Under the pieces are notes generated by a model. That model was given only the letters and a program-made list of their open reading frames with translations. It was not told the origin of the DNA and did not search any database. DNA of 8,090 nt from Collinsella sp. AF20-14LB (GTDB lineage: Bacteria; Actinomycetota; Coriobacteriia; Coriobacteriales; Coriobacteriaceae), in assembly GCF_003459505.1 (NCBI RefSeq), contig NZ_QRWD01000024.1:15588-23677 (forward strand), given 5' to 3'. Position numbers and translations under genes: made by a program. Positions 5,968 through 8,090 of the stretch are shown here, piece by piece. The stretch's first letter is position 1, and each line of letters starts with the position of its first letter.

Positions 5968-7914
5968 CTAGAACGTTCCGCCGCCGCCTCCGCCGGCGCC
6001 GCCACCACCGCCGCCAGAGAAGCCGCCGCCGCTGCCGCCGCTCGAGCTGTCGGAGCTCGAAGCCAGCTCGCGGATGGTCTCGTGGTACACATCGTTGAAC
6101 GAATCGAGTGGGGACTCGTTGCCGTAGTGATGGTAATACCACCAGTAGCAGGGGTAGTTGTCGTAGAAATCGTCACTGTTGCGCAGGTCCGCAGGCACGG
6201 CTTCGGCCAGCTGTCGCAGCACTTCTTTCGAAACGCCCAGAGCAACGCCCATCACCAGCAGTTTGTTCCACAAGATCAGGTCGCTGGGAATGGCCTCCTT
6301 CAGGCGCGTAAAGTCCTCGAGCCAATGCTTGAGCGCCTTGCAGCGAGCCGCCACCTCGGCGCCCTCCGGCGTGTAGCGACGGAAGGTGCAGCTCAGAACA
6401 AAGCCCACGATCGTGACGGGGATCGAGATCATAGCGGCGCCGACATTGGCATCCGCAAAGTCGGTATAGATCAGAGAGCCCAGAATGCCAAAGACGATGA
6501 TGATGCCGAGAACCAAGCCGGCAACCAGGGCGATGGTGCCGTCCGAGGCGATAAGCTCGCGCGTCTCCAGCTTGCCCTTAACCGTGCTCTGATAGTCCTC
6601 GAGCTTGTCGCCAACAGATTCAGTACGCTCGCTGGCATACTCCTCCAGCTCGCTAAACGTGCGTGAACGGACGCCGTCTTTATCGGGCTTAACGCCGGCG
6701 AAGAAGACCTTGAGCACATCGCGATCGATGCCGTCCTTCTTGGCAGCCTTCCAGGCCTCGTCGGTCACTGTGATGCGATACGTCTGCTCCTCTTTTTCGC
6801 GACGGAGCAGACCCTTCTTCTTGGTCTCGGTCGCTTCTTCCAGCTTGATCACGCGGTCGTCGGTGAGCTTCATAAGCGTGGCGATATATGCCTGATCGGG
6901 CACGTCGTTCCAGCTCATGAGAGCTGCAAGCACCGCGGGATGGTCGGCCGAGGGCACATCGCGGAAGTACTCGTCCTGGAAGAGCGGCTTGGGCTTGGGC
7001 CTGCGCAGCTTAAGCATCACGATCACACCGGTATAGGCAACCGCCACGACAACACACACCACGGCAATCGCGCTGGCAACCGCACGCGCGTGCTCACGGC
7101 GGGCGTTAGCTTCGTCGGCCCATTCCTTCTCTTCGCTCAGGATCGTTGACATGCGCTCTTCGCCCGAGGCGGCAAGCTGCGGCACCCAGTCGCTGGGGAA
7201 GGCGATGCGTGCCTCGGCGAATTCGCCCTGATGCACGCAGGGAATGGTATAGGTGACCATGGGCTCGTCCTCATCGAGCGACACGTCGCCCGTCAGCGGA
7301 CCGTGGCCCCATGCGCGGAAGTTATCGCCCTTGACGGCAGCCGTCCCGGCAGCGGCATTTGCGAAATACACTTCCATCTCGACGTCATCGGAATCCGCCG
7401 ACCAGCCGTCACCCACAAATTTCCAGTAAAGCTCGGCGGTATCGGCCCAGTTCATAACCGCACCGGTCATGGAATAACTCACGTAGTAGATTGCGCTGTC
7501 GCCGCTCTCGTGGGGGCTGAACACCTTAATCTTTACGCCGTCGTCGGACTGTTCCACCGTGTAAACGCCGTCGTCGCCTTTGTTTGCGTTGTCGACCTTG
7601 TTAAACGCAGTGTCGTCTTCCTCGACGCTTAGCACATTGACGACCACCGAGCCGCCTTGCTGGTTAGAGCCTGTATTGATATCCCAATACACGCCGTTGA
7701 TGTCGTCGTCGAAATCGAACTGGCGTCCCTCGACAACGGTCAGCGAGCCATCGGCCTCAACCGTGGCGCCGATGTAGGTTTGGCTCATGGAGTAGCCGTC
7801 GGCGTGCGCGGCGGCAGGCAGCAGCAACAACGCAAGCGCGACGAGTGCGCAGACGGAAGCGAATCGCGCAAACAGGCGGCGCTGCCGACAGGGCTGGGCA
7901 ACGGGGGCGTTCAT
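5968..7914 (-). CDS. DUF2207 (YciQ-like) membrane protein with polyglycine tail
   Basis: A predicted membrane-anchored surface protein of 648 residues; its biochemical role is unknown. A signal peptide spans about residues 1-38 (basic CRQRRLFARF, hydrophobic core, AAAHA cleavage-like site). A beta-rich external domain (about 40-265) includes the family-typical EADGSLTVVEGRQFDF near 53-68 and NGVYWDI near 73-79. Membrane segments lie at about 279-301, 461-483 and 490-509. Between the first and second is a charged, probably cytoplasmic region (KPLFQDEYFRDVPSADHPAVLAAL near 309-331 and a lysine-rich stretch). After the third comes the family signature EGAEVAARCKALKHWLEDF (about 517-535). An aromatic patch (YWWYYHHYG, about 590-598) precedes a serine then glycine-rich end (about 621-648). 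The start at 7914 is preferred over the in-frame ATG at 7950 because AAAGGA lies 7 bases upstream and it gives a proper signal peptide. Frequent polyglycine ends are known in DUF2207 and TPM-domain proteins. Confidence 0.9.
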   Translation of the reverse strand: MNAPVAQPCRQRRLFARFASVCALVALALLLLPAAAHADGYSMSQTYIGATVEADGSLTVVEGRQFDFDDDINGVYWDINTGSNQQGGSVVVNVLSVEEDDTAFNKVDNANKGDDGVYTVEQSDDGVKIKVFSPHESGDSAIYYVSYSMTGAVMNWADTAELYWKFVGDGWSADSDDVEMEVYFANAAAGTAAVKGDNFRAWGHGPLTGDVSLDEDEPMVTYTIPCVHQGEFAEARIAFPSDWVPQLAASGEERMSTILSEEKEWADEANARREHARAVASAIAVVCVVVAVAYTGVIVMLKLRRPKPKPLFQDEYFRDVPSADHPAVLAALMSWNDVPDQAYIATLMKLTDDRVIKLEEATETKKKGLLRREKEEQTYRITVTDEAWKAAKKDGIDRDVLKVFFAGVKPDKDGVRSRTFSELEEYASERTESVGDKLEDYQSTVKGKLETRELIASDGTIALVAGLVLGIIIVFGILGSLIYTDFADANVGAAMISIPVTIVGFVLSCTFRRYTPEGAEVAARCKALKHWLEDFTRLKEAIPSDLILWNKLLVMGVALGVSKEVLRQLAEAVPADLRNSDDFYDNYPCYWWYYHHYGNESPLDSFNDVYHETIRELASSSDSSSGGSGGGFSGGGGGGAGGGGGGTF

Positions 7915-7995
7915 AGGCACATCCTTTGTCTGTGGTACCAGTAGCGTCATTGTCCCACGTTTGCGGGCTCATGTGACGAACATCTAGGCCAGCGG

Positions 7996-8024
7996 AGTAT
8001 CAAACGGGACGAAAGTCACGTCCA
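7996..8024 (-). promoter_or_regulatory. Possible promoter of the DUF2207 gene
   Basis: On the minus strand TGGACG (8024-8019) and GATACT (8001-7996) are separated by 17 bp. They match the -35 and -10 consensus at four and four to five positions. This would give a leader of about 75 bases before the ATG at 7914. A perfect TTGACA also occurs on the minus strand at 8073-8068, but no -10 stands at a usable distance (TATTAA is only 12 bp away). Confidence 0.3.
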
Positions 8025-8034
8025 CGGCCGGCAC

Positions 8035-8053
8035 TTGGGGACGTTCCTTTTAA
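8035..8053 (-). repeat. Single inverted copy of the GTCCCC-family repeat core
   Basis: TTGGGGACGTTC followed by CTTTTAA reads on the plus strand here. It matches, in inverse orientation, the TTAAGAACGTCCCCAA core at 5515-5530: 12 bases are exact, then a T-rich stretch leads to TTAA. It lies upstream of the DUF2207 gene, so that gene is flanked by oppositely oriented copies. The 37 bases from here to the window end hold nothing else recognisable except the TTGACA noted for the promoter. Confidence 0.5.
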
Positions 8054-8090
8054 TATGAGCAGGACATTGTCAAGAGGCAAAATCGGGCCT

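Noticed and set aside
5817..6245. 142-residue minus-strand open frame overlapping the DUF2207 3' end
   Set aside because: Its alanine-rich sequence is the frame-shifted image of the polyglycine-coding triplets.
8045..8073. TTGACA with TATTAA as the DUF2207 promoter
   Set aside because: The two hexamers are separated by only 12 bp, too short for a normal sigma-70-type promoter.

Overview
The window looks like a chromosomal segment of a high-GC Gram-positive gut bacterium. The best guess is Coriobacteriia, Collinsella or a close relative. The guess rests on GC-rich coding regions, purine-rich ribosome binding sites, the combination of a Bce-type two-component system, purH and a DUF2207 protein, and short GTCCCC-type intergenic repeats. 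No rRNA, tRNA, phage gene, transposase or CRISPR array is visible. All taxonomy here is inference.

Layout: (1) Positions 15-79 hold two near-identical copies of a 26-bp element that contains an inverted repeat. It looks like a tandem operator serving a gene beyond the left edge. (2) 106-1830, minus strand: a response regulator followed 9 bp later by a short intramembrane-sensing histidine kinase. Both resemble the BceR/BceS family of cell-envelope and antimicrobial-peptide sensing systems. A perfect 15-bp palindrome lies over the -35 position of their likely promoter. (3) 2010-2741, minus: an intact protein of unrecognised family. (4) 2759-2960: a terminator hairpin, then a remarkably long imperfect stem-loop region with RNA-like features. 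(5) 2965-4572, minus: complete purH, the bifunctional enzyme for the last two steps of IMP synthesis. (6) 4850-5491, plus: a GNAT-family acetyltransferase, divergent from purH. (7) 5492-5967: a gene-free stretch carrying REP-like repeats and a 236-bp AT-rich element. The element has 35-bp imperfect terminal inverted repeats, resembles a MITE, and encloses an 18-bp perfect bidirectional terminator hairpin. (8) 5968-7914, minus: a DUF2207 (YciQ-like) secreted/membrane protein with a polyglycine tail. A single inverted copy of the REP-like core lies upstream of it at 8035-8053.

The regulator and kinase form one functional unit. A Bce-type ABC transporter just left of the window would be the expected partner, and the tandem repeat at 15-79 sits where its control region should be. 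The other genes are single transcription units without a shared pathway. The most unusual content is non-coding: the structured element behind purH, the MITE-like element, and the operator-like repeats around the two-component system.
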